Position numbers and translations under genes: made by a program. Source: Flavobacterium succinicans LMG 10402 (GTDB lineage Bacteria > Bacteroidota > Bacteroidia > Flavobacteriales > Flavobacteriaceae). Taken from it: DNA of 64,000 nucleotides. The first letter of the stretch is position 1. Every line of letters starts with the position of its first letter. The notes under the pieces are model-generated. The model ran no database searches, was not told where the DNA came from, and saw nothing but the letters and a program-made list of their open reading frames with translations. The stretch is taken from NCBI RefSeq assembly GCF_000611675.1, contig NZ_JATV01000003.1, positions 140,781-204,780 on the forward strand, written 5' to 3'. Positions 42,170-50,102 of this stretch are shown here, piece by piece.

Positions 42170-43495
42170 ATGGATATCAAAAGAGTAGCTATAGATGCTG
42201 TGACTGAAACGATTGTGATGACTGTGGTACACATGGATTACAAAGGTCAAGTAGCCAAAAGAATCAACGAGAAAATGCCTTTGGCACAAGTTAAAGGATT
42301 TAGAAAAGGGGCTGTGCCTAAAGATTTGGTTGAAAAACAATACGGAAAACAAATAAAAATAGAAGAAGTTAAGAAGGTAATTGACTTAGCTTTGGAGCGT
42401 TACATTCAGTCTGAAAGATTAAACTTATTAGGTACTCCTCTTGCAAAAGAAGATGAAAACAGAGATTGGTCTGCTGAAGAATTGACTTTTGAGTTCGAAA
42501 TTGGTTTAGTGCCTAATTTCGAATTGGATTTAGAAGCTAAAAACGACATCGTAAAATACATCGTTACTGCTGATGATAAATTAATTGACGGTCAAGTAGC
42601 TCGTATTCAAAAACAATTCGGAAAAGCAATTCCTCAAGAAGTAGTAGCTGCAGGTAATGATTTAACTGGAGTTTTTGCTAGCGAAGCAAACGGAATCAAC
42701 AATCCTACATCTATTTCTTTGGATACTTTCAAAGATAAAGCGACTCAAGACTTATTTATTGGTAAAAAAGTGGGAGACGTTGTGACAGTAAACACTAAAG
42801 GTTTATTTGAAGACGATCACCAATTGATGGACTACCTAAAAGTAGGTCATGATAATGTACACGATTTAGCGGTTGATGTTGACTTTACAATCGAAGCAAT
42901 CAATGCTTCTGAGCCAGCAGAATTGAACCAAGAATTGTTTGATAAATTATTCGGAGAAGGAAATGTGGCTTCTTTAGAAGATTTGAAAGCAAAAATCAAA
43001 GAAGATGCTGAAGCGCAATTCGCTCAACAAGCGGATCAAAAATTATTAGCTGATGTTCAAAACTTTTTGATTGACAATACTAAATTCGATTTGCCAGCTG
43101 AATTCTTGAAAAAATGGTTGCAAACTGTTGGAGAAAAGAAATTAACTCCTGAAGAAGCTGAAGTTGAATATGCACGTTCAGAAAAAGGATTGCGTTTTCA
43201 ATTAATCGAAGGTCGTGCTATGGCGCAAAGCAATATTCAAATTACTTTTGAAGATTTGAAAACGTTCACAACCAACGCTATCAAACAACAAATGGCACAA
43301 TTTGGACAAGCAAATGCTTCAGACGAAGAAGTACAAGGAATTGTAGCAAGAGTATTGTCTAATCAAGAAGAAGTGAAAAGACTTTCTGATCAAGTGGTAG
43401 CGGCTAAATTATTGGAATTGTTCAAAGAAAAAGCGAATCCAACAACTAAAGAAGTTACTTACGAAGAGTTTATCGCTGCTTCTTACGGAGAATAA
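42170..43495 (+). CDS. tig: Trigger factor (ribosome-associated chaperone)
   Basis: This 441-residue protein has an N-terminal ribosome-binding domain (about 1-120) with the GFRKGAVP loop, equivalent to the ribosome-docking GFRxGxxP motif, near residues 43-50. The peptidyl-prolyl isomerase-like region (about 150-240) is divergent: the FKBP-like residues are only partly visible, as in other Bacteroidota. The C-terminal chaperone domain with long helices (about 245-430) is intact. Trigger factor meets nascent chains at the ribosome exit. It is followed by a terminator and then clpP and clpX, the common tig-clpP-clpX order. Confidence 0.94.
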   Translation: MDIKRVAIDAVTETIVMTVVHMDYKGQVAKRINEKMPLAQVKGFRKGAVPKDLVEKQYGKQIKIEEVKKVIDLALERYIQSERLNLLGTPLAKEDENRDWSAEELTFEFEIGLVPNFELDLEAKNDIVKYIVTADDKLIDGQVARIQKQFGKAIPQEVVAAGNDLTGVFASEANGINNPTSISLDTFKDKATQDLFIGKKVGDVVTVNTKGLFEDDHQLMDYLKVGHDNVHDLAVDVDFTIEAINASEPAELNQELFDKLFGEGNVASLEDLKAKIKEDAEAQFAQQADQKLLADVQNFLIDNTKFDLPAEFLKKWLQTVGEKKLTPEEAEVEYARSEKGLRFQLIEGRAMAQSNIQITFEDLKTFTTNAIKQQMAQFGQANASDEEVQGIVARVLSNQEEVKRLSDQVVAAKLLELFKEKANPTTKEVTYEEFIAASYGE

Positions 43496-43605
43496 AGTAA
43501 AGTTTGAGGTTTGAAAGTAGAAGTTAGAAGTTTTTATTGCTGAAAAGAAAATAAGAACTTTATGATTTCATTTGAAAACCTAAACGATAAAAAATAGTTA
43601 TATTT

Positions 43606-43640
43606 GAGCGTCAAAAGAATATTTTTTTGACGCTCTTTTG
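43606..43640 (+). terminator. Terminator of tig, embedded at a clpP promoter-like site
   Basis: An 11-bp stem GAGCGTCAAAA / TTTTGACGCTC with loop of about 8 bases is followed by TTTTG. TATATTTG (43599-43606), a -7-like element, ends exactly at the first base of the stem, with TTG 24 bases upstream (slightly long). The hairpin and the -7-like element may together insulate clpPX. Confidence 0.75.
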
Positions 43641-43669
43641 TTTAAATAGTAAGGATTCATAAGTATGCC

Positions 43670-43704
43670 TTAAACTTTTAAACTTTAAACTTTTAAACTT
43701 TAAA
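43670..43704 (+). repeat. AT-rich 15-bp tandem repeat just before clpP
   Basis: The unit TTAAACTTTTAAACT occurs at 43670-43684 and 43685-43699, and a partial third unit (TTAAA) follows. The region ends three bases before the clpP ATG at 43708 and may be a sequence-simple leader. The unit is nearly palindromic. Confidence 0.7.
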
Positions 43705-43707
43705 AAA

Positions 43708-44379
43708 ATGAACTACGGTAAAGAATTTAAAAAATTTGCTACAAAGCACCAAGGAGTTAATGCTTTATATTATGATAAAATCGTAGCAGCAATGAATCCT
43801 ACGAACATGACGCCTTATATTATCGAGGAGCGTCAGTTGAATATTTCGCAGTTAGACGTTTTTTCTAGATTGATGATGGACAGAATTATTTTTTTAGGAA
43901 CAGGAATCGACGATCAAATTGCTAATATCGTGCAAGCACAATTGTTGTTTTTAGAAAGTGCTGATGCTTCCAAAGACATTCAAATTTACTTGAATTCTCC
44001 AGGGGGAAGTGTTTATGCAGGTTTAGGAATTTATGATACGATGCAGTATATCAAACCGGATGTAGCTACTATTTGTACAGGTATGGCTGCTTCTATGGGA
44101 GCGGTTTTGTTATGTGCAGGTGCTGCCGGAAAACGTTCGGCTTTACCGCATTCACGTGTAATGATTCACCAGCCATCAGGAGGAGCACAAGGTGTCGCTT
44201 CGGATATGGAAATCAACTTACGCGAAATGTTGAAATTGAAAGATGAATTGTATAAAATCATTTCACACCATTCAGGGCAACCTTTTGACAAAGTATATGC
44301 AGATAGCGAGCGCGATTATTGGATGATCTCTGATGAAGCCAAAGAATACGGAATGATTGATGAAGTTTTAAGAAGATAA
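43708..44379 (+). CDS. clpP: ATP-dependent Clp protease proteolytic subunit
   Basis: This 223-residue serine protease has the catalytic triad Ser129 (GMAASMGAV), His154 (VMIHQPSGG) and Asp203 (ERDYWM). Fourteen subunits form two stacked heptamer rings that degrade substrates fed by ClpX or ClpA. Full length with a normal N-terminal propeptide-like stretch. It is followed by a hairpin and clpX. The gene has only simple-sequence DNA at its 5' end in place of a clear ribosome binding site, as is common in Bacteroidota. Confidence 0.98.
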   Translation: MNYGKEFKKFATKHQGVNALYYDKIVAAMNPTNMTPYIIEERQLNISQLDVFSRLMMDRIIFLGTGIDDQIANIVQAQLLFLESADASKDIQIYLNSPGGSVYAGLGIYDTMQYIKPDVATICTGMAASMGAVLLCAGAAGKRSALPHSRVMIHQPSGGAQGVASDMEINLREMLKLKDELYKIISHHSGQPFDKVYADSERDYWMISDEAKEYGMIDEVLRR

Positions 44380-44392
44380 ATTTAAGTTATTA

Positions 44393-44427
44393 GTGAATAG
44401 TAATTAGCTAGTTACTATTCACTTTTT
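44393..44427 (+). terminator. Hairpin between clpP and clpX
   Basis: An 11-bp perfect stem GTGAATAGTAA / TTACTATTCAC (44393-44403 and 44412-44422) is followed by TTTTTAC. It is either a weak terminator that tunes clpX below clpP or a processing site. Confidence 0.65.
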
Positions 44428-44442
44428 ACTAATTACTATATA

Positions 44443-45675
44443 ATGGCAAAACAACAGTTACAATGTTCTTTCTGCGGAAGGAAAAAATCGGAGACAAGTC
44501 TACTGATTGCTGGTATTGATGCGCATATTTGCGACAAATGTATCGAGCAAGCGCATGGCATTGTTCTCGAAGAAATCAAATCAAATGGCAGCTCGAAATT
44601 GTTGGGCGATTTGATTTTGAAAAAACCAAAAGAAATTAGAGCGTTTTTGGATCAATATGTTATTGGTCAAGAACAAACCAAAAAGGTGATGTCCGTTGCC
44701 GTATACAATCACTACAAACGTTTGATGCAACAGCAATTAGACGATGAAGTAGAAATTGAAAAAAGTAACATTATCATGGTGGGGCAAACAGGTACAGGAA
44801 AGACTTTGGTCGCCAAAAGTATTGCCAAAATGCTAGATGTGCCTCTTGCGATTGTTGATGCTACGGTGTTGACAGAAGCAGGTTATGTTGGGGAAGATGT
44901 GGAGAGTATATTGACGCGTTTGTTGCAAGCGGCAGATTATGATGTTGCTAAAGCAGAACGTGGAATTGTATTTATTGACGAGATTGATAAAATTGCTCGT
45001 AAAAGCGATAACCCTTCCATCACTCGTGATGTTTCTGGTGAGGGAGTGCAACAAGCGTTATTGAAATTGTTAGAAGGAACTGTGGTGAATGTGCCGCCAA
45101 AAGGTGGACGTAAACACCCTGACCAAAAGTTTGTTGAAGTGAATACTCAAAACATTTTGTTTATTGCTGGTGGTGCTTTTGACGGAATCGAAAGAATTAT
45201 TTCAAAACGTTTAAACCGTCAGGCAGTAGGGTATTCTACCTCTAAAAACGAGGATAATATCGATAAAGACAATTTGTTACAATACATTATTCCAAAGGAC
45301 ATCAAAGATTTTGGGTTAATTCCTGAAATCATTGGACGTTTGCCAGTGCTAACACACATGGATCCTTTAGATAGAGCTACATTGAGAGCGATTTTGACGC
45401 AACCTAAAAATGCCTTAATCAAACAATATGAAAAGTTATTCTTGATGGACGAGGTAGCTTTTAGTATCACTGATGAAGCACTAGATTTTATTGTGGATAA
45501 AGCTTTAGAATACAAGTTAGGAGCTCGTGGATTACGTTCCTTATGCGAAGCCGTGTTAACTGATGCGATGTATGAATTACCAAGTTCAGATGATAAGGTC
45601 TTAGCCATTGATAAAGACTATGCTCAAGAAACCTTGAATAAAAACTTATTGAAACGATTGGAGATTGCTTCTTAA
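44443..45675 (+). CDS. clpX: ATP-dependent Clp protease ATPase subunit ClpX
   Basis: This 410-residue AAA+ unfoldase has an N-terminal zinc-binding domain with Cys8, Cys11, Cys30 and Cys33. Walker A is GQTGTGKT (114-121), Walker B is [11 protein letters not shown] and the sensor/[16 protein letters not shown] pore-loop region follows. A C-terminal small domain with [18 protein letters not shown] completes it. It unfolds substrates and passes them to ClpP. It is complete and lies 63 bases behind clpP. Confidence 0.98.
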   Translation: MAKQQLQCSFCGRKKSETSLLIAGIDAHICDKCIEQAHGIVLEEIKSNGSSKLLGDLILKKPKEIRAFLDQYVIGQEQTKKVMSVAVYNHYKRLMQQQLDDEVEIEKSNIIMVGQTGTGKTLVAKSIAKMLDVPLAIVDATVLTEAGYVGEDVESILTRLLQAADYDVAKAERGIVFIDEIDKIARKSDNPSITRDVSGEGVQQALLKLLEGTVVNVPPKGGRKHPDQKFVEVNTQNILFIAGGAFDGIERIISKRLNRQAVGYSTSKNEDNIDKDNLLQYIIPKDIKDFGLIPEIIGRLPVLTHMDPLDRATLRAILTQPKNALIKQYEKLFLMDEVAFSITDEALDFIVDKALEYKLGARGLRSLCEAVLTDAMYELPSSDDKVLAIDKDYAQETLNKNLLKRLEIAS

Positions 45676-45701
45676 GGAATTTCAAGCGCAATGAAAAGTA
45701 A

Positions 45702-45738
45702 AATAAAGCTCAAAAACGAATGTTTTTGAGCTTTATTC
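45702..45738 (+). terminator. Terminator of clpX
   Basis: A 16-bp stem AATAAAGCTCAAAAAC / GTTTTTGAGCTTTATT closes on loop GAAT and is followed by a short T-rich stretch. Confidence 0.88.
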
Positions 45739-45894
45739 GTTAATGATTTGATCTTAAAAGAGGTTATTTGTTTCGGATTTATTCATAAACGCAGATGGTT
45801 TAAAACATTCTTTCCACTTTTGATAAAAACACGAAAGTCCTTTCTTTTCAGCGTAAGAATCCCGATTTTTGGCACTCATTAAATTTTGCAAAAA

Positions 45895-47130
45895 ATGACA
45901 GTAGAAGATAAAGAAATAATTTTGTTAAAGGTTTCAGGTCAGGATAAATTAGGAGTAACCGCTGGCTTAACTTCTATTTTGGCTACTTATGGGGCTACTA
46001 TTTTAGATATTGGTCAAGCCGATATACATGATACATTGTCTTTAGGTATTCTATTCGAAATTGAAAAGGGATCCAATTCTGGTCCAGTGTTGAAGGATTT
46101 GTTATTCAAAGCCTACGAATTGGGCATCAAAGTAAAGTTTACTCCTGTTACCATTGAAGACTATGAAAATTGGGTAAAAGCGCAACGTAAACAACGCTAT
46201 ATTATCAATGTTTTAGGGGAAGAATTAACTGCGGTTCAATTATCTGCAGTGACTCAAATTTTATCCAATAATAAACTAAACATCGATTCAATCATACGAT
46301 TAACAGGAAGAGCCTCCGTGGTCGAAAAAGAAGAATATCCTCGTTCTTGTATTCAATTATCCGTAACAGGAAGTTTATTGGACAAAACCGCAATGACGTC
46401 AAGTTTTATGGACGTGTCTCGCGATTTGAATGTGGATATTTCTTTTCAAGAAGATAATATGTACCGTCGTAATCGTCGTTTGGTTTGTTTTGATATGGAT
46501 TCGACATTAATTCAAACCGAAGTAATCGATGAATTGGCGGAGTTGGCTGGAGTAGGGGAAGAGGTTAGAGCCATTACCGAGTCGGCAATGAATGGCGAAA
46601 TTGACTTTAGTGAAAGTTTCAAAAAACGTATGGCGCTTTTAGAAGGCTTGAGCGAAGAAGTTTTGCAAAATGTAGCCATCAATCTTCCAATTACCAAAGG
46701 CGCTCATCGCTTGATGAAAGCCTTGAAGTATTATGGATACAAAACAGCCATTCTATCGGGAGGGTTTACTTATTTTGGAGAATATTTGCAAAAAGAATTG
46801 GGTATCGATTATGTGTATGCCAATCAATTAGAAATTAAAGACGGAAAGTTAACGGGCAATTATTTAGGAGAAATCGTTGATGGTCAAAAGAAAGCCGAAT
46901 ATCTAAAAGCGATTGCTGAAAAAGAAGGCATTCATATTAACCAAACCATAGCAGTAGGAGACGGTGCCAATGATTTACCTATGTTGAATTTAGCGGGACT
47001 TGGAATAGCTTTTCACGCTAAACCAAAAGTAAAAGAAAGTGCTTCTACTTCCATTTCGAGTTTAGGATTGGATGGTGTCTTGTATTTATTAGGTTATCAC
47101 GACCGACACATTGATATGATGCAAGAATAG
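45895..47130 (+). CDS. serB: Phosphoserine phosphatase with two N-terminal ACT domains
   Basis: From ATG 45895 the product is 411 residues. It makes L-serine from phosphoserine. Two ACT domains (about 5-85 and 100-185) precede a HAD-family phosphatase domain (about 193-400). The HAD nucleophile is Asp200 in FDMDST (Asp200 and Asp202), with the second motif SGGFTYF and the Mg motif GDGANDLPML. The extra ACT pair, which usually senses serine, makes it longer than E. coli SerB (about 322 residues). The gene is monocistronic. Confidence 0.95.
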   Translation: MTVEDKEIILLKVSGQDKLGVTAGLTSILATYGATILDIGQADIHDTLSLGILFEIEKGSNSGPVLKDLLFKAYELGIKVKFTPVTIEDYENWVKAQRKQRYIINVLGEELTAVQLSAVTQILSNNKLNIDSIIRLTGRASVVEKEEYPRSCIQLSVTGSLLDKTAMTSSFMDVSRDLNVDISFQEDNMYRRNRRLVCFDMDSTLIQTEVIDELAELAGVGEEVRAITESAMNGEIDFSESFKKRMALLEGLSEEVLQNVAINLPITKGAHRLMKALKYYGYKTAILSGGFTYFGEYLQKELGIDYVYANQLEIKDGKLTGNYLGEIVDGQKKAEYLKAIAEKEGIHINQTIAVGDGANDLPMLNLAGLGIAFHAKPKVKESASTSISSLGLDGVLYLLGYHDRHIDMMQE

Positions 47131-47211
47131 TGTCTGCAAAACAATCTTATTTTTGTCAGTTAGAGGTTTAATTTTTATTCTAAAAAAAGCGATATAAAAT
47201 GACATTTGCAT

Positions 47212-47304
47212 TGTCAGGTTGAGCGCAGTCGAAACCCTTCTTAAACAAAAACGTCAATGGTAGCGCGGTCGAGAACAATCAATCTCCACTGCGCTCGATT
47301 TGAC
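47212..47304. repeat. GAGCGCAGTCGA palindromic repeat region
   Basis: TGTCAGGTTGAGCGCAGTCGA (47212-47231, direct strand) and TCCACTGCGCTCGATTTGACA (47284-47304) are inverted copies, with a degenerate third copy TAGCGCGGTCGAGAAC near 47260. This looks like a widespread short intergenic repeat of Bacteroidota. It lies in the 417-base gap between serB and the GH3 gene, which also holds a terminator and a tRNA. Confidence 0.7.
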
Positions 47305-47354
47305 AAAACGATAAAAAAAGGTTACAGTAAATTCTAATCTATTTATAGAAAAAC

Positions 47355-47387
47355 AAAATCCCATTTACCAAGTGTAAATGGGATTTT
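47355..47387 (-). terminator. Terminator of tRNA-Pro
   Basis: A 14-bp perfect stem AAAATCCCATTTAC / GTAAATGGGATTTT with loop CAAGT lies 15 bases after the 3' end of the minus-strand tRNA; on that strand it is followed by a T-rich stretch. Confidence 0.85.
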
Positions 47388-47402
47388 TAGTTTTAAAAGA
47401 AG

Positions 47403-47476
47403 TCGGGATGACTGGATTCGAACCAGCGACCCCTAGCACCCCATGCTAGTACGCTACCTGGCTGCGCTACATCCCG
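47403..47476 (-). tRNA. tRNA-Pro (anticodon GGG)
   Basis: This 74-base cloverleaf has acceptor stem CGGGATG / CATCCCG, D-arm with GCGCAGCCAGGTAGCG, anticodon arm CTAGC-ATGGGGT-GCTAG (anticodon GGG) and T-arm GCTGGTTCGAATCCAGT. CCA is not encoded. It is a lone tRNA gene with its own terminator. Confidence 0.97.
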
Positions 47477-47547
47477 AGAGGGGCCGAAATTACTATTAAT
47501 AGTAAAAACAGCAAAATTTTTAAACGGTTTTTTTTAGTCTAAATGGA

Positions 47548-49062
47548 TTAGTTTTGCAATTCTTTCAATTGCTCTAAATACTCTCTTTGATTAGAAAGAC
47601 GCGGAATTTTGTTTTGCCCGCCTACCTTATTTCTTTGTTTGAGCCAGTCATAAAATAGATTTTCTCGCGCAACATTAATGATCAAAGGGTTTAAGGTCAT
47701 GTTGTTGTAGCGTTTGGCCTCATAATCTGAATTTAGCGATTGCAGGGTGGTGTCTAACATTTGATGAAAATGATTCAAATCTTTGGGAGGTGTTTTGAAC
47801 TCAATCATCCATTCGTGAGCGCCTTTTTGCTTGCCTTCCATAAAAATGGGGGCCACAGTATAGTCTACAATTTCTGCTTGGGTCGCTGCGCACGCTTTGG
47901 CTAGTGCTTGATCGGTGTTTTCCACCATTAACTCTTCGCCAAAAACATTAATATGATGTTTGGTTCTTCCGGTAACTCGTATTCTATAAGGGCTTAGCGA
48001 GGTAAATCGAACGGTATCGCCTATCAAATAACGCCATAACCCGCCATTGGTGGTGATAACCATAGCATAGTTTTTAAATAATTCCACCTCGGCTAAACGG
48101 ACTACTTTTTGGTTAGGCGTACCATAAGTATCCATTGGGATGAATTCGTAAAAAATTCCGTAATCCAACATCAACAACAAATCACTCGAATAATTTAAGT
48201 CTTGTATGGCAAAAAAACCTTCGGAGGCATTGTAAATTTCATAATATTTAAAGTCGTTTTTTGGTAAAATTTTATGGTATTGTTCACGGTATGGATCAAA
48301 ACTCACGCCACCATGAAAGTAGACTTCCAGGTTGGGCCATAATTCGACCAAATTAGATTTGCCTGTTTCTTCCAGCACTTTATTCATCAACACCAACATC
48401 CACGATGGTACACCAGCAAAGCTTGTAACGTTCTCTTGTATGGTTTCTTTGACAATGGCGCTCATCTTGGTTTCCCACTCGCTCATTAATGATATTTTGT
48501 TGCTGGGCGTACTGCTAAATTCCGCCCAAATTGGCATGTTTTCAATCAAAATAGCCGACAAATCTCCAAAAAAGGTATTGTTGTTTTCGTAAATCTGTGA
48601 ACTTCCACCTAAGCGAAGACTTTTACCTACGAACATTTCGGAATCCTCATTGTTGTTGAGGTACAAGCACAATAAATCTTTACCACCTTTGTAATGACAA
48701 TCTTCTAACGATTCCGGACTCACGGGGATAAATTTACTTTTGGCATTGGTGGTACCACTCGATTTGGCAAACCATTTTATGGGAGTTTCCCAAAGAATAT
48801 TTTGCTCGCCTTGGCGTGTTTTTTCGATCAAAGGCTCTAAATCTTCATAACTTGAAACAGGAATACGATCTGCAAATTCAGCATAGGATTTTATGGAACT
48901 GTACTCATATTTTTTTCCTATAAGGGTGTTTTCTGAGGAACGAAGTAAATTCATTAGTACTTCTTCCTGAACCTCATTGGGATATTTTATGAATAATTCA
49001 ATTTGATGAATACGTTGTTTTAAGAACCAAGAAGCAATAGAGTTAATTATAGATAGCGGCAT
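47548..49062 (-). CDS. GH3 family acyl-adenylate-forming protein
   Basis: This 504-residue protein belongs to the GH3 superfamily, related to plant auxin-conjugating enzymes and bacterial acyl-amide synthetases. Visible are the N-terminal IPVSSYEDLEPLIEK, the nucleotide motif AKSSGTTNAKSKFIPVS (about 94-110), YNASEGFFAIQD (about 278-289), WRYLIGDTVRF and the C-terminal lid region. Bacterial GH3 proteins in Bacteroidota are abundant but their substrates are unknown. It is monocistronic and divergent from the DUF2797 gene. Confidence 0.92.
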   Translation of the reverse strand: MPLSIINSIASWFLKQRIHQIELFIKYPNEVQEEVLMNLLRSSENTLIGKKYEYSSIKSYAEFADRIPVSSYEDLEPLIEKTRQGEQNILWETPIKWFAKSSGTTNAKSKFIPVSPESLEDCHYKGGKDLLCLYLNNNEDSEMFVGKSLRLGGSSQIYENNNTFFGDLSAILIENMPIWAEFSSTPSNKISLMSEWETKMSAIVKETIQENVTSFAGVPSWMLVLMNKVLEETGKSNLVELWPNLEVYFHGGVSFDPYREQYHKILPKNDFKYYEIYNASEGFFAIQDLNYSSDLLLMLDYGIFYEFIPMDTYGTPNQKVVRLAEVELFKNYAMVITTNGGLWRYLIGDTVRFTSLSPYRIRVTGRTKHHINVFGEELMVENTDQALAKACAATQAEIVDYTVAPIFMEGKQKGAHEWMIEFKTPPKDLNHFHQMLDTTLQSLNSDYEAKRYNNMTLNPLIINVARENLFYDWLKQRNKVGGQNKIPRLSNQREYLEQLKELQN

Positions 49063-49103
49063 GAAGGTGCTTTGTTTTAGGAATTAGACTGCAGTTTTTA
49101 GAT

Positions 49104-49133
49104 TTGAAAGTATCAGCACAAATGCTAACTTTG
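49104..49133 (+). promoter_or_regulatory. Promoter of the DUF2797 gene
   Basis: TTG at 49104-49106 and TAACTTTG at 49126-49133 are spaced by 19 bases. The leader is about 114 bases, longer than for other promoters here; no RNA element was recognised in it. Confidence 0.55.
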
Positions 49134-49247
49134 CAGTAATCCCAAAAATAGTGTTTTTTGTAAAAAAATGTTCAATTTGTTGGAATATTCTATTGCCAAA
49201 GTTAGGTTAAATGGAAGTAAGCAATAACATAATCCCACCACTCTAAA

Positions 49248-50042
49248 ATGATATACGAAGGAGTACTCTCTAAAATGCCCACCGAACTCGGAAATCCTAT
49301 TCAATATTATTTGGTTTTCGAATCCAGTTTTCTAAATCTCAATCAGTTGTTACATAAAGAAATAAGTATCCAATTTGTAGGGTATCAATGCTTGAATTGT
49401 GGGAAAAAGAAAAAAATATTTCGTCAAGGGTTTTGTTACGATTGTTTTTATTCTAGCGCGTCGGTTGGCGATTGGATCATGAAACCCGAATTGAGTACTG
49501 CTCATTTAGGTATTGAAGATCGTGATTTGGCTTATGAACAAAAAGTGCAGTTACAACCGCATATTGTGTATTTGGCCTTGTCCAGCGAAGTCAAAGTAGG
49601 AGTAACGCGCAAAACGCAAATGCCTACTCGTTGGATTGATCAAGGCGCCGAAAAAGCCATTGTAGTGGTTGAGGTTCCCAATCGATACTTGGCAGGAATT
49701 ACCGAGGTAGCATTGAAAAATCATTTTGCGGATAAAACCAATTGGCGTAAAATGTTGACGAACAATTTTGAAGCGGTTGATTTGGTACAAGAGAAGGCAA
49801 AAGTACAAGCTTGGCTTCCCGACGAAGTGCAAGAGTATTTTTCTCCAGAAAAAAATGAAATCACCCAAATGAATTATCCTGTAGTCAACTATCCAGCCAA
49901 AGTAAACAGTTTGAATTTGGATAAAACCCCACATTTTAAAGGACAGCTAATAGGAATCAAAGGACAATATTTGTTGTTTGCTGACGGCACTGTTTTTAAT
50001 GTACGAAGCAACGAAGGTTATGTTGTTCAAATAACAGTATAA
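49248..50042 (+). CDS. DUF2797 domain protein with zinc ribbon
   Basis: This 264-residue protein is soluble. It begins with a beta-rich N domain, then a zinc ribbon of two CxxC pairs (QCLNCGKKKKIFRQGFCYDC, about 47-66), and then a GIY-YIG-like core in which VYLALSSEVKVGVTRKTQMPTRWIDQGAEKA (about 103-133) is the recognisable piece. The catalytic residues of true GIY-YIG nucleases cannot be confirmed by eye. It is known only as a conserved domain of unknown function. It has a long leader and is closed by a terminator shared with the convergent AsmA gene. Confidence 0.85.
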   Translation: MIYEGVLSKMPTELGNPIQYYLVFESSFLNLNQLLHKEISIQFVGYQCLNCGKKKKIFRQGFCYDCFYSSASVGDWIMKPELSTAHLGIEDRDLAYEQKVQLQPHIVYLALSSEVKVGVTRKTQMPTRWIDQGAEKAIVVVEVPNRYLAGITEVALKNHFADKTNWRKMLTNNFEAVDLVQEKAKVQAWLPDEVQEYFSPEKNEITQMNYPVVNYPAKVNSLNLDKTPHFKGQLIGIKGQYLLFADGTVFNVRSNEGYVVQITV

Positions 50043-50085
50043 AAAAGAACAAGCCTCAAAAAATCATTTTGAGGCTTGTTCTTTT
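50043..50085. terminator. Bidirectional terminator between DUF2797 and AsmA genes
   Basis: A 19-bp perfect stem (core GAACAAGCCTC / GAGGCTTGTTC, flanked by AAAA/TTTT on both sides) with loop AATCA serves both convergent genes. Confidence 0.92.
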
Positions 50086-50102
50086 AGGAAATAGTGTGGT
50101 TG

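Noticed and set aside
43670..43704. CRISPR or other ordered repeat array
   Set aside because: The 15-bp units are adjacent without spacers, AT-only in character and only two in number.
49134..49247. Riboswitch in the long DUF2797 leader
   Set aside because: The leader is about 114 bases, but no conserved hairpin or known aptamer sequence was seen by eye.
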